DNA of 64,000 bases, taken from assembly GCA_026645935.1 (NCBI GenBank), contig JAPKMP010000006.1, positions 62,001 through 126,000 on the forward strand, given 5' to 3'. Numbering within the stretch: position 1 is the first letter of the stretch; the number at the start of each line of letters is the position of its first letter. Below the pieces are notes generated by a model, which saw only the letters and a program-made list of their open reading frames with translations, did no database searches and was not told where the DNA came from. A program made the translations under genes and the position numbers. Shown piece after piece: positions 15,882 to 24,706 of the stretch. The DNA comes from Candidatus Villigracilaceae bacterium (GTDB taxonomy: Bacteria; Chloroflexota; Anaerolineae; Anaerolineales; Villigracilaceae).

Positions 15882-17228
15882 TCAATACAAAAGCATGGAC
15901 GGCGACTCAAGCCCGGTCACAAGGTCAGACAGGAAGCGCGCCGCGACGATGCCGTCAATCACGCGGTGGTCGGCGGAGAGGGTGAGCGACAGCACCGGAC
16001 GGACTTCGATGCGGTCGTTTTCGTCCACCACCATGGGTGTCCGCACGATGCTCCCGACGGCGAGGATGGCGCTTTCCGGGGGATTGATCACGGCGCGGAA
16101 TTGGCGGATGCCGAACATACCCAGGTTGGAAATGGTAAACGTGCCGCCATGCACATCCTCCAATTTCAGTTTGTTATCCCGCGCCCGGTCTGTAAGTTCG
16201 GTCAGACGCAGGTTGATCTCGCTGACGCCCAATTTGTCTGCGCTTTTGAGCACCGGCACGATCAAGCCTTGCGGCGCGGCGGTGGCGACGCCGATGTTCA
16301 CTTCTTTCCACAGGGAAATCGAATCGCCGTTGAATGAAGCGTTGAGGTATGGGTTGCGAACCAGCGCCCAGGCGACGACCTTGATGATTAGCGCAGTGAG
16401 GGTGATGCGCGGTTGCTCCAACTTTTCGGCTTGCGCATTGAATCGCTTGCGGACGTTTTCCGCTTCGGTCATGTCCACGTCCACGGTCAGGGCGATGTGC
16501 GGCGACTCTTGGAAACTCTGCTGCATCCGCTCGGCAATCGTGCGGCGGATGCCCGTCAACGGGATGACCTCCGCCTCGTGGATGCCGGGTGCAGGGATCG
16601 GTTTCGTCATCTCCGACACATCGGCGGATTGCACGCGTCCACGCGGACCCGAGCCTGCCACTGTTTCGAGGGCGATTCCACTCTCACGCGCGATGCGGCG
16701 GGCGGCGGGCGTGGCGGCGACGGTCACGCGCCCAACCGATTTTTTACTCGCGAGGAATCGTTCAACGTCTTCGCGTGTGATGCGCTCGCCTGACGACGTG
16801 ACTTTGGAGAGGTCCACGCCTTCCTCCTTTGCCATACGCATTGCGACAGGCGTGGCAATGATGGAAGCGGCTTGGGCGGCGGTTTCGGTTTGGGGAACTG
16901 GGACAGCCTTGCCCTGAGCACGGTCGAAGGGTTCCGGCTTGGGGGGAAGCGGAGTCGAATTCGCTGGAGGTAAATCCGCAAGCGTCTCCCCTTCCTTCAA
17001 GATGTAGGCTATGACCTTAGTCACTGGAACCATGTCGCCGTCCTTGAACAGGATGCGAGCGAGAGTCCCAGTGGCAGGCGCGGGGACATCAATCGCCACT
17101 TTTTCAGTTTCCACGGTCAGCACGGTTTCATCGAACTTGATGAAGTCACCCTCTTTTTTGGACCATGCGATGATGGTGGCTTTTTCCTGGTCCATGTCAA
17201 ACTTCGGCATGATGAATGGGATGGGCAT
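15882..17228 (-). CDS. Dihydrolipoamide acyltransferase (E2 of a 2-oxoacid dehydrogenase complex)
   Basis: This is an E2 component of 448 aa. The N-terminal lipoyl domain has Lys43 in ETEKVA as the lipoylation site. Next come two consecutive peripheral-subunit-binding-like segments (around ATPVAMRMAKEEGVDL and ATPAARRIARESGIAL). The catalytic acyltransferase domain ends with SADHRVIDG (HxxxDG). Most E2 proteins of this size have one such binding domain, so the doubling is notable. The Pro-rich linker carries FDRAQGK, encoded by a short repeat. The frame is open upstream to 17438, but that part overlaps E1beta; ATG 17228 follows the E1beta stop by one base. No E3 gene is present. Confidence 0.92.
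   Translation of the reverse strand: MPIPFIMPKFDMDQEKATIIAWSKKEGDFIKFDETVLTVETEKVAIDVPAPATGTLARILFKDGDMVPVTKVIAYILKEGETLADLPPANSTPLPPKPEPFDRAQGKAVPVPQTETAAQAASIIATPVAMRMAKEEGVDLSKVTSSGERITREDVERFLASKKSVGRVTVAATPAARRIARESGIALETVAGSGPRGRVQSADVSEMTKPIPAPGIHEAEVIPLTGIRRTIAERMQQSFQESPHIALTVDVDMTEAENVRKRFNAQAEKLEQPRITLTALIIKVVAWALVRNPYLNASFNGDSISLWKEVNIGVATAAPQGLIVPVLKSADKLGVSEINLRLTELTDRARDNKLKLEDVHGGTFTISNLGMFGIRQFRAVINPPESAILAVGSIVRTPMVVDENDRIEVRPVLSLTLSADHRVIDGIVAARFLSDLVTGLESPSMLLY
16907..16931. repeat. Short repeat element inserted in the E2 linker
   Basis: CCTTGCCCTGAGCACGGTCG plus AAGG encodes FDRAQGK in the Pro-rich linker between lipoyl and binding domains. The CCCTGAGC...GTCGAAGGG pattern is a frequent dispersed repeat in Anaerolineae-type genomes (recalled, not searched). 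It inserted in frame in a flexible, tolerant region. Confidence 0.5.
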
Positions 17229-17229
17229 G

Positions 17230-18216
17230 TTAGAGCGCGCCTCCCACCAGTGCTCGGATCTCGTTCTCGATATCGGCTTCCTGCGGAACAGCGAATTTTT
17301 CGAGACCGCGGTTGTAGGGGATGGGGATGTCCCTGCCGCCGAGCCGCCGCACCGGCGCGTCAATGTAATCGAAGGCGGGACTGCCGACGACCGACGCGAT
17401 GACTTCGCCCGCCCAGCCGCCCGTCTGGCAGGCTTCATGAACTACGAGCAGTCGCCCCGTTTTGACAACCGAATTGATGATGGTTTCGATATCGAGCGGA
17501 AGCAGTGTGCGCGGGTCAATGACTTCGATCTCGATGCCGTCCTGCGCAAGACGTTTGGCGACGTTGAGAGTCTTCATCACCATAATGTTGTTTGCAACGA
17601 CGGTGAGGTCGCGTCCCGCGCGTTTGACCTCCGCCACGCCAATGGGAATTATGTAATCGTCTTCTGGCACGTCGCCTTTCGTTTTGTACAGCGCTTTATG
17701 TTCGACAAAGCAGACAGGATTCGGGTCGCGGATGGAAGCGAGCATCAATCCTTTGGCGTCGTACGGCGTGGAGGGATTCACGACCTTTAGCCCTGGGAAG
17801 TGCATGAGAATGCTTTCGAGCGATTGCGAATGCTGAGACGCCGCGCCGGTGCCAGAACCGCCAGGCATTCGGACAACGATGGGGACGCTGGTGCGCCCGC
17901 CGAACATGAAGCGCATCTTGGCGGCTTGATTTGCGATCTGGTCGAGCGCGAGCAGGACAAAATCCATGAACATGATCTCGGCGACGGGACGCATTCCCAG
18001 CAGGGAGGCGCCAACCGCGGTGGCGACAATCGTCGCTTCGGAGATGGGCGTCTCGCGCACGCGTTCGGGACCGAATTCGTCCAACATGCCGTGCGTCAAC
18101 CCGAAGGCGCCGCCATATACACCGATGTCTTCGCCGATCAAGAAGACGGACTCGTCGCGTTTCATCTCTTGCCAGAGCGCCTGACGGATTGCTTCGAGAT
18201 AGGTCATTTCAGGCAT
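17230..18216 (-). CDS. 2-oxoacid dehydrogenase E1 component, beta subunit
   Basis: This is a 328-aa E1-beta subunit of the transketolase-like family. [29 protein letters not shown] is the typical start of the beta subunit. RMRETPISE-like [17 protein letters not shown] and the C-terminal [15 protein letters not shown] segment follow. With E1alpha it forms the thiamine-diphosphate heterotetramer that decarboxylates a 2-oxoacid (pyruvate), or cleaves acetoin in the related AcoAB enzymes. It overlaps the E1alpha gene by 8 bp and precedes E2 with one base between. Sequence alone does not separate pyruvate from acetoin or branched-chain use. Confidence 0.93.
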   Translation of the reverse strand: MPEMTYLEAIRQALWQEMKRDESVFLIGEDIGVYGGAFGLTHGMLDEFGPERVRETPISEATIVATAVGASLLGMRPVAEIMFMDFVLLALDQIANQAAKMRFMFGGRTSVPIVVRMPGGSGTGAASQHSQSLESILMHFPGLKVVNPSTPYDAKGLMLASIRDPNPVCFVEHKALYKTKGDVPEDDYIIPIGVAEVKRAGRDLTVVANNIMVMKTLNVAKRLAQDGIEIEVIDPRTLLPLDIETIINSVVKTGRLLVVHEACQTGGWAGEVIASVVGSPAFDYIDAPVRRLGGRDIPIPYNRGLEKFAVPQEADIENEIRALVGGAL

Positions 18217-19234
18217 AGACGTATTCCATCAGAGTCGAGATGTCGGGATCGGGAGAGGCTTCGGCATATTCCACCGCTTTGAGTATGACCTGTTCCGCCT
18301 GCGCATTCACCTCCCGCGCCTGTTCTTCGCCAAGGATCTCGGATCGAAGCAGACATTTGGTGAAACGCATAATGGGATCGCGATTCTGTTTCCAATCTTC
18401 GATCTCTTCCTTCGGGCGGTACAAGTTGCGATCGCTCTTGGAATGACCGAAGTAACGATAAGTCATCGCCTCCACAAAATAGGGACCACTTCCCGCGCGG
18501 ACGTGTTCAGCGGCATTCTTCATGGTTTCGTATACCGCAATCACATCGTTGCCGTCCACGGTTGACCAGGGAATTCCGTACGCTTCGGCGCGCTGGGCGA
18601 TCGGCAATTTTGCCACGACGCGCTCCACGTCCATCGACATGCCGTATTTGTTGTTCTCGCAAATGTAAAGAACGGGTAATTTCCATAAACTCGCCATGTT
18701 CATGGCTTCGTGGAAGACGCCCTCATTGGATGCGCCATCGCCAAAGATGCAGACGCAAATCTCCTTGCGCCTCTGCATCTGGAGGGCGAGTCCCACGCCT
18801 ACCGCTTGTGGGATTCCGCCTCCGACGATTCCATTCGCGCCCAGGTTGTTGGATTGAAAGTCCGCGATATGCATTGAACCGCCGCGTCCGTGGTTGTAGC
18901 CCGTGTCCTTGCCCAGGAACTCTGCCATCATCATGTTGACATCCGCGCCCTTGGCGATGAAGTGACCGTGCCCGCGATGATGGTTGATCAGGTAATCGTC
19001 GGTTTGCAAGGCCAGACGCGTGCCCGCCGCCACCGCCTCCTGCCCAGCCGAGAGATGCATCGTGCCGTGGACTTTTCCCTCCGCGTAGAGTCGATCAGCT
19101 GTATATTCGAAGTGGCGGACGGTACACATTGTCCGATACAAACCGATCAACGTTTCATCGGATAACCCCAGCCGTCTTACGCGCTCGTTAAAATCATCCT
19201 GTATAATATTTTCCTTCACCTTTGGTTTCGCCAT
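18209..19234 (-). CDS. 2-oxoacid dehydrogenase E1 component, alpha subunit
   Basis: This is a 341-aa E1-alpha subunit. The thiamine-diphosphate motif GDGASNEG...ENN is intact (GDG followed 27 residues later by NN). [14 protein letters not shown] and [10 protein letters not shown] are the usual substrate-side loops, and the phosphorylation-loop region [16 protein letters not shown] is present. The length fits PdhA/AcoA. It is encoded between a SorC-type regulator and E1beta and overlaps the latter. Together with E2 it would convert the C2 or C3 product of the sugar pathway to an acyl-CoA, with an E3 supplied from elsewhere. Confidence 0.93.
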   Translation of the reverse strand: MAKPKVKENIIQDDFNERVRRLGLSDETLIGLYRTMCTVRHFEYTADRLYAEGKVHGTMHLSAGQEAVAAGTRLALQTDDYLINHHRGHGHFIAKGADVNMMMAEFLGKDTGYNHGRGGSMHIADFQSNNLGANGIVGGGIPQAVGVGLALQMQRRKEICVCIFGDGASNEGVFHEAMNMASLWKLPVLYICENNKYGMSMDVERVVAKLPIAQRAEAYGIPWSTVDGNDVIAVYETMKNAAEHVRAGSGPYFVEAMTYRYFGHSKSDRNLYRPKEEIEDWKQNRDPIMRFTKCLLRSEILGEEQAREVNAQAEQVILKAVEYAEASPDPDISTLMEYVYA

Positions 19235-19245
19235 GAAAGCCTCGA

Positions 19246-20214
19246 TTATTTTTCATCCGCCATGTCGAGCACTTTTCTGGCGGTTGGAGTATCCGTCACC
19301 AGCACGTTGACATACCCGCCACGCAACGCGCCGAGAATTGCCTCCACTTTACCTTCGCCGCCCGCCACACCCAAACGGATCGGGATGGACAGCAAATCCC
19401 TGCGGCGGATCGTCATCAGGCGGCGCGTAAATTCCTCGCAGGCAGGCTGACCGTGGATGTCGAAATGCAATCCACAAACATCGCCGATGCCGCCTTCGCG
19501 CCGCAAATCCTTCAACTCCTGAAGTGAAACATAACCCGCCAGATAAAAGCTGGAAAATTCGGGCAATGTTGTACCGACCCCCACCAGCGCCACGTCCGTT
19601 TTTCTGCCCGCCTTGACCGTCTCTTGGATGCTCTTTGTTTCCAACAGGGAAGCCACCATTTGGTCGTCCTTACAAACGTATGGCGCGTTCAGGTAATACG
19701 CGTCCCCGCCCACTTTTTCCGAAAGGCGCGATACCAGATCGTGGCCGTCATATTCCATGTTGCGAACGCCCATTGCGCCGACCAATTGCACAACGCGCAT
19801 CGGAATCGATTCGGAGGTTTCGAAGGCGTCCACGGTTGCACTGATGGACGTGCCCCATGCCAGACCGAGGGTTATATCCGATGCGACGAAGCGTTTCAAC
19901 AGTTGCGCCCCTGCGTTTCCCAGCGCGCGTACGAGACGCTCGCCCTCTGCTGGAGCCGTCACTGCAAAGGCGTCCTTCAAATCAAAACGTTCGATCAACG
20001 CTCGTTCCAGGTCAGGGTCCGATTTTGCGGCGCGCCGAATGCGGATCTCCACGATGCCACCCTGCCGCGCCTCCGTCAACATCCGCGAGATCATCGAACG
20101 CGTCACACCCACGGCTTTGGCGATCTCGGACTGGTTCTTATCTTCCAGGTAATACATCTCTGCGACATCCGCCAGCAGACTGGCGCGGTCCTGGGTGGCT
20201 CGTTTATCCTTCAT
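19246..20214 (-). CDS. SorC/DeoR-like sugar-binding transcriptional regulator
   Basis: This is a 322-aa regulator of the SorC family. The N-terminal HTH reads LEDKNQSEIAKAVGVTRSM, followed by the effector domain with GLAWGTSISATVDAF (the phosphosugar-binding segment), CGLHFDIHG and LGVAGGEGKVEAILGALRGGYVN near the C-terminus. SorC proteins bind a sugar phosphate and control polyol or sugar PTS operons. Its place inside this operon suggests it senses the phosphorylated PTS substrate and acts at the tandem operator-like sites near 25872-25904. Lies 12 bp before E1alpha. Confidence 0.92.
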   Translation of the reverse strand: MKDKRATQDRASLLADVAEMYYLEDKNQSEIAKAVGVTRSMISRMLTEARQGGIVEIRIRRAAKSDPDLERALIERFDLKDAFAVTAPAEGERLVRALGNAGAQLLKRFVASDITLGLAWGTSISATVDAFETSESIPMRVVQLVGAMGVRNMEYDGHDLVSRLSEKVGGDAYYLNAPYVCKDDQMVASLLETKSIQETVKAGRKTDVALVGVGTTLPEFSSFYLAGYVSLQELKDLRREGGIGDVCGLHFDIHGQPACEEFTRRLMTIRRRDLLSIPIRLGVAGGEGKVEAILGALRGGYVNVLVTDTPTARKVLDMADEK

Positions 20215-20234
20215 ACATTCCTTCCAATAAATAT

Positions 20235-21377
20235 TTATACTGCTACGCGAGGCAGAACGCGGACCAACACATTCATGAACACATCCATCTCGGCTTCCGT
20301 GGTGAACATGCCCAGCGAGATGCGCAATGTCGCTTCGATCTGTTCGCGCGACAGCCCCATTGCGGTCAGCACGTGCGAAGGCTCGATGGATTTCGAGTTG
20401 CAGGCGGATCCCAGTGAGACGGCAACGCCTTCATTGCTCAGGCGTATTTGCAGCATCTCCGCGTCTGTGCCAGGGAAACTAACGGAGATGACGTGCGGCG
20501 AGGTCGTATCTTCCAATCCATTCACGGTCACATCCAGACCGGGAGCCTGTAACCCATCCACCAGGTATTTTCTCAGCCCTGTGAGCCGCGCGTGCTCCCC
20601 GGCGCGATGTTCTCGGATGAGTTTCATCGCTGCACCCAAGCCCACAATGCCGGGCACATTTTCGGTTCCTGCGCGGCGCGCACGTTCGTGAGATCCGCCA
20701 AAGAGCATCGGGAATAATTCAATTCCCGAACGGACGTACAATGCGCCAACGCCTTTCGGTCCATAGATTTTGTGCGCCGAGAGCGAGAGCAAATCCGCGT
20801 TTAACTCGTCCACATCCACATCGAACAAACCGACCGCCTGGACGGCATCGGTGTGAAAGAGGATGTTGTGTTCGCGGGCAATCTTCCCGATCTCAGAGAC
20901 CGGCTGGATTGAGCCAACCTCGTTGTTTATGGACATGATTGAGATCAGTTTGGTTTGGGGACGGATCGCCTTTTGAACATCTTCAGAATTCACCAAGCCG
21001 TGTTTATCCACCGGCAGATATGTCACGGCATATCCCTCCTGCTCGAGGCGATGCGCGGCGTGCAGGACGGCATGATGCTCAATGGCTGAGGTGATGAGAT
21101 GAGCTTCTTTGGATGGGAACAGTTTGAGGATTCCGAAGAGAGCGAGGTTATCCGCCTCGGTCGCCCCGCTGGTGAAGATGATCTCGTCCTGGCGACATCC
21201 GATCCCGCCAGCAACGTCCGCCCGCGCCTGATCCACAAGTCTCTGGGCATCCTTCCCCGCCCAGTGCAGGCTGGAGGGGTTGCCAAAGTTGGCATCCAAA
21301 GCCTCCAGCATCCGGTTCCGCACGTTCGGGTGGACCGGGGTTGTTGCACAGTAATCCAGGTAAATTCGATGACTCAT
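20235..21377 (-). CDS. Cysteine desulfurase family protein (NifS/IscS-like)
   Basis: This is a pyridoxal-phosphate enzyme of 380 aa. Key motifs are IEHHAV (His over the cofactor), FHTDAVQAVG (Asp), LSAHKIYGPKG (Schiff-base Lys) and SLGSACNS (catalytic Cys), and the C-terminal RISLG end. These are complete, so it should release sulfur from cysteine as an enzyme-bound persulfide. MSHRIYLDYCATTP at ATG 21377 is the natural start; the frame is open a little further. No IscU-like scaffold is beside it. Its presence in a sugar operon could serve lipoate or Fe-S demand of the 2-oxoacid dehydrogenase, which is inference. Confidence 0.92.
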   Translation of the reverse strand: MSHRIYLDYCATTPVHPNVRNRMLEALDANFGNPSSLHWAGKDAQRLVDQARADVAGGIGCRQDEIIFTSGATEADNLALFGILKLFPSKEAHLITSAIEHHAVLHAAHRLEQEGYAVTYLPVDKHGLVNSEDVQKAIRPQTKLISIMSINNEVGSIQPVSEIGKIAREHNILFHTDAVQAVGLFDVDVDELNADLLSLSAHKIYGPKGVGALYVRSGIELFPMLFGGSHERARRAGTENVPGIVGLGAAMKLIREHRAGEHARLTGLRKYLVDGLQAPGLDVTVNGLEDTTSPHVISVSFPGTDAEMLQIRLSNEGVAVSLGSACNSKSIEPSHVLTAMGLSREQIEATLRISLGMFTTEAEMDVFMNVLVRVLPRVAV

Positions 21378-21416
21378 ACAATCTCCGATAAAGTCACTGA
21401 GGCACATACTGAATGG

Positions 21417-21716
21417 TTACATGATGTAATCAGCCCGTATCTGTTTCAGTATTTTTTCGAGGGTGGCTGGGTGCATGGGGTCGCCGATCAACGGCTTGAT
21501 GTTGATGACCGGACAGCCCGCCTCCGCTTCGGCGAAGGCTGGCAGCAGTTGCAGGATCAGATTCGAGCGCGGAGGAAAGCTGTATTCACCCGCCGCAAGG
21601 TGCGTGACGACCTGACAATCGAGTCCATGCTTCTCGAAGAATTCGGTGAGTTGTTCTGCCACAATCATCACCCGGTTGGAGCAATGTCCGCCGACCACAC
21701 AAACTTTATATTTCAT
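21417..21716 (-). CDS. PTS IIB-like protein lacking the canonical Cys P-loop
   Basis: This is a 99-aa protein that starts MKYKVCVVGGHCSNRVMIVA. Length, beta-alpha order and the C-terminal ILKQI helix match lactose/galactitol-type IIB proteins, but at the expected CGxGxxTS phosphocysteine loop it has GGHCSNR. The Cys is displaced by about three positions, so the usual phosphotransfer cysteine is lost or relocated. It directly follows the IIC gene, so it may be a regulatory or alternative IIB. The frame is open to 21782; ATG 21716 is chosen as the domain start. Annotation as IIB-like is tentative. Confidence 0.55.
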   Translation of the reverse strand: MKYKVCVVGGHCSNRVMIVAEQLTEFFEKHGLDCQVVTHLAAGEYSFPPRSNLILQLLPAFAEAEAGCPVINIKPLIGDPMHPATLEKILKQIRADYIM

Positions 21717-21802
21717 GTCTGCTTCTCGATCTTTCCTGGAAGGGTGGGTGGCTTCCGCCCAGTTTAGTAAAGCGGAAGCCACCTCTCTATTTAGTTGTAG
21801 GT

Positions 21803-23071
21803 TTAGCTGAACAATCCGAACAGCCTCTGGATGAAGAAGCCGAGGATGTCGCCGCCCATATCCCAGCTAGCCAATTTCAAGCCTTGTGAAATCTGCTCGC
21901 CGTACTGCCCCATCATTTCGAAGGCGGCAGTGTGTGAATCCACGGTCAGCGTGGAGAAGTACATGAACGGGATCGAGTAGAGCAGGATTACAATCACGGT
22001 CTTGATGACGTTACCCTTGGTATAAGGCACCACTGCGCCCGCCCAGAACGGAATGACCGCCAGCGAGGCGATGGGGAGCATTTGCACGCCAGGCAATACC
22101 GCTGCCAGCAGAACACACAGCGGGAACAGGATGACGGAGGATGCCATCACCGCCGGGTGACCGAGGAGGACGGCGCAGTCCACCGCGACGAAGATCTCGC
22201 GATCCTTGAAGCGTTCGCGCATGTACTGGACGATGGACATGGTGATCGGCACGATGCCTTCAGCGATGATCGAGACCATGCGGGGCAGGACGACCATCAT
22301 GGTTGCCACTTGCATTCCCAAGCCGAGCCACTGCTGGACGTTATAACCCGCGGCGATACCAATGATAAAGCCCAGAATGAGACCCAGGATTGCGGGTTCA
22401 CCGATCAGCCCGAAGCGTTTCTTGATGCCTTCGGGGGAGGCGTCCCAATCCTTGAGACCGGGAATGCGGTCCAGCACCCAGACCACGGGCATGGCGAAGA
22501 GGCTGGCTTGCACCGTCGTACCGCAAGGCACGCCGATGCCCGGCATGTCGTTGAACTCTTGATATTTCTTGGCGGTCAAGTCGCTCATGAGACTGCCCAA
22601 CACCAGGTAGAGCACACCTGCCGCGATACCCAACACCACGTTCCCGCCGGTGAGAGCCCAGACGAAGCCTGCCAATGCAGAGCCGTGCCAGTAGGACCAC
22701 ACATCCGTCCACAAGGTCTTGGTGAGTTTCAACACCACCATAAGCACGTTGATCACCAGGATCGAAACCACCAGTCCTGCGACACCTGGCCAGCCCCAGG
22801 CGATGCCTGCGTCGGCCCAGTTGACGTCCACATAGGATTTCTCGATGCCCATATTGGTCGCCAGTGCCTGAACGGCCGGCTGCAGGGCAGAGATGATCAG
22901 GTTCACCACCAGGAACAAGCCCGCCAGACCGACACCCGTGGTGACACCACCGCGCACGGCTTTGGCAAATCCAACGCGGAAGATGAGACCCAGAATGATC
23001 AGGACAATCGGCACGATCACGGTGGAGCCCAGTCCCAGGAACCAGGCAACAGCGTTTTGTAGAATTTCCAT
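21803..23071 (-). CDS. PTS transporter subunit IIC, galactitol type (GatC-like)
   Basis: This is a 422-aa membrane permease of the PTS_GatC family with about ten hydrophobic segments. Typical marks are FRVGFAKAVRGGVTTGVGLAGL near the N-terminus, WPGVAGL, FGLIGEPAILGLILGFIIG in the middle and FWAGAVVPYTKGNVIKT near the end. It binds and translocates the sugar while IIB phosphorylates it. The galactitol family also transports arabitol and related polyols, so a polyol is likelier than a hexose. It lies between the IIB and IIB-like genes. Confidence 0.93.
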   Translation of the reverse strand: MEILQNAVAWFLGLGSTVIVPIVLIILGLIFRVGFAKAVRGGVTTGVGLAGLFLVVNLIISALQPAVQALATNMGIEKSYVDVNWADAGIAWGWPGVAGLVVSILVINVLMVVLKLTKTLWTDVWSYWHGSALAGFVWALTGGNVVLGIAAGVLYLVLGSLMSDLTAKKYQEFNDMPGIGVPCGTTVQASLFAMPVVWVLDRIPGLKDWDASPEGIKKRFGLIGEPAILGLILGFIIGIAAGYNVQQWLGLGMQVATMMVVLPRMVSIIAEGIVPITMSIVQYMRERFKDREIFVAVDCAVLLGHPAVMASSVILFPLCVLLAAVLPGVQMLPIASLAVIPFWAGAVVPYTKGNVIKTVIVILLYSIPFMYFSTLTVDSHTAAFEMMGQYGEQISQGLKLASWDMGGDILGFFIQRLFGLFS

Positions 23072-23116
23072 TTTGTATTCTCCTTGAGATCTTATTTGTG
23101 GCCGGAAAACCTCCGG

Positions 23117-23416
23117 CTACTTGCTTTTGACTATGTCGACGATCTTTTCCAGTAGTACGTTCTTTTCTTCCTGCGAGCCGATCAGGAAGGGCATGCCTTG
23201 GATGACCGGAACATCGAAGGTACGGAAGATCTTCATCATCGAAACGATTAAGACCAGGTCGCTGCGCGTCAGATAGCCTTCGATGTCAGCCATCAGAATT
23301 CGCTTGACCTCCACGTCTGCAAACCCCTCCTTCGCCATGCGCTCACGAATCGTATCCTCCGCAATCGTGGAGGTGTTGATGCCCGCGCCGCAGGCTACGA
23401 CGATCAATTTACCCAT
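23117..23416 (-). CDS. PTS sugar transporter subunit IIB (galactitol type)
   Basis: This is a 99-aa IIB protein. MGKLIVVACGAGINTSTIAE contains the phosphocysteine loop CGAGINTST, with Cys at residue 9. The C-terminus has the typical GMPFLIGSQEEKNVLLEKI segment. It takes phosphate from the adjacent IIA and transfers it to the sugar bound by IIC. The open frame runs further upstream to 23506 through a 63-bp tandem repeat, but ATG 23416 is the domain start and has an AGGAGGCAGAAGG region upstream that comes from the repeat. Confidence 0.93.
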   Translation of the reverse strand: MGKLIVVACGAGINTSTIAEDTIRERMAKEGFADVEVKRILMADIEGYLTRSDLVLIVSMMKIFRTFDVPVIQGMPFLIGSQEEKNVLLEKIVDIVKSK

Positions 23417-23425
23417 ATCTTCCTT

Positions 23426-23566
23426 CTGCCTCCTTTCATACAAAATTCGCGACCATCGGAATGAATCAGTTGAAACATCTCCAGCGACCTGCCTCCTTTC
23501 ATACAAAATTCGCGACCATCGGAATGATTCAGTAGAAACATCTCAAGCGACCTGCCTCCTTCTCGA
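23426..23566. repeat. 63-bp tandem repeat (2.2 copies) carrying the IIB ribosome-binding site
   Basis: Copies begin at 23426, 23489 and (partial) 23552, a period of exactly 63 bp with only a few mismatches. Each copy on the minus strand contains GAAAGGAGGCAG, a strong ribosome-binding sequence, near an ATG (ATGAAAGGAGG). The unit can be read as 21 codons, giving the repeated peptide GGRSLEMF.LxHSDGREFCM. It fills the gap between IIA and IIB. A recent duplication of the translation-initiation region is the simplest reading. Confidence 0.85.
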
Positions 23567-23588
23567 AAACAAACCATTGCCTGATTCC

Positions 23589-24053
23589 TCAACCCAGGCG
23601 GAGTTCACGCCTGAGCCAGGTTTCGACCCCCTGCAGATTGGCTTGTTCCCGTAATTCAACTAATTTTTCAGGCTGACCGAACAACTCGGCCAGATTTCTC
23701 AACGTTTGGATCTGCTCCTCCGGATCACGGTTCGCCAGCATGAAGACAACGCTCACCTCCAGGCCTTCATCCGGATCCGCCATATTTTGGAATATCACCG
23801 GCTGACGCATCATCGCCACCCCTAAAGTGGATCGGTGGACTCCTTCGGAATCCGCGTGGGGAAAGGCGATACAGAACGGCTTTGTCGGCAGCCCAGTGGG
23901 ATGATGCAGTTCCCGTTCCCAGGTCTGCGCGCCGTACTCTGCGGTGACAAGTCCCTGCGCATGCATCCTCATAGCCAACAGGTCAATGACTTCACGGGCG
24001 TTCTGCGCCTGTACATCGAATGCGATCAAGGCTTCGTTGAATTCCAGCGTCAT
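23589..24053 (-). CDS. PTS sugar transporter subunit IIA (fructose/galactitol type)
   Basis: This is a 154-aa PTS_EIIA_2 domain protein. The active-site segment FCIAFPHADSEGVHRSTLGV holds the phosphorylatable His (about residue 62) in the IAxPH pattern. The C-terminal half shows the VVFMLANRDPEEQIQTLRNLAEL region typical of the family. It accepts phosphate from HPr and passes it to IIB. It overlaps the aldolase gene by 4 bp (ATGA), indicating translational coupling. Confidence 0.92.
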   Translation of the reverse strand: MTLEFNEALIAFDVQAQNAREVIDLLAMRMHAQGLVTAEYGAQTWERELHHPTGLPTKPFCIAFPHADSEGVHRSTLGVAMMRQPVIFQNMADPDEGLEVSVVFMLANRDPEEQIQTLRNLAELFGQPEKLVELREQANLQGVETWLRRELRLG

Positions 24054-24706
24054 GGTTTCTTTTGTCCGTAACGGTTGTGGTAATAATCAAAGGAAGCAGT
24101 CGCCTGTTCTTTGGATAATATGACAGGCTTGCCTATCGCACATGCAATGAAATAGGTGCGCGCTGCTTCTTCCAGCGTCACCGCGCGTTCGAGGGCATGT
24201 TCGAGCGTCCCGCCGACGGTGATTGGTCCGTGGTTGCCGAGCAGGACGGCGTATCCGTTCCGCATCGTCTCGACAGGCAGGATGGAGAATTCGGGATCTT
24301 CCACGCTCAAATAACGCGTCACCGGCACGGGCTGACCGAACCAGTCCGCCATCGTCTCGGTGATGACCGGTATGGGTTGGTGCACAACTGAAAAAGCGGT
24401 TGCATGTGGAGAATGGGTGTGGACCACCGCGTAAATCTCATCCGGTCGGGCGCGCATGAAACCGGTCCACAGGTTGAGCGCTACGGATGGGCGAAATTTG
24501 CCCTCGACAAGATTCATATCCATATCGGTGACGATCATGTCGTCCGGGGTGAGGCGTTCGTAGTCCAATCCGCTGGGGGTGACGACCACGTATCCTGTCT
24601 CAGGGTCGCCCGCGCAGACTGTCCCTCCCGCCATCCACACGAGGTTGTACTTCGGCAGAAGCAGGGCAGTCCGCAGAACCTGAGCGCGCAATTCTTCGAG
24701 GATCAT
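24050..24706 (-). CDS. Class II aldolase/adducin family protein
   Basis: This is a 218-aa zinc-dependent aldolase-fold protein of the L-fuculose-phosphate aldolase/ribulose-5-phosphate epimerase family. The zinc ligands are visible in VVHTHSPHATAF (His-x-His) and a further His in the NHGPITVG region, and WMAGGTVCAGDPETGYVVVTPSG matches the phosphate-binding loop region. It probably cleaves or epimerises the oxidised phosphosugar made by the PTS and the upstream dehydrogenase. It overlaps both neighbours by 4 bp. Confidence 0.88.
   Translation of the reverse strand: MILEELRAQVLRTALLLPKYNLVWMAGGTVCAGDPETGYVVVTPSGLDYERLTPDDMIVTDMDMNLVEGKFRPSVALNLWTGFMRARPDEIYAVVHTHSPHATAFSVVHQPIPVITETMADWFGQPVPVTRYLSVEDPEFSILPVETMRNGYAVLLGNHGPITVGGTLEHALERAVTLEEAARTYFIACAIGKPVILSKEQATASFDYYHNRYGQKKP

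Noticed and set aside
19624-20691. Plus-strand open frame of 355 codons across SorC and cysteine desulfurase genes
   Set aside because: It spans parts of two genes with intact catalytic motifs on the other strand and has no protein signature.
22082-23062. Plus-strand open frame of 326 codons opposite the PTS IIC gene
   Set aside because: Composition is extremely His/Gln/Asp rich, typical of the antisense of a membrane protein gene; no motif.
23426-23566. CRISPR array
   Set aside because: The 63-bp units are contiguous direct repeats without spacers and no cas gene is present.
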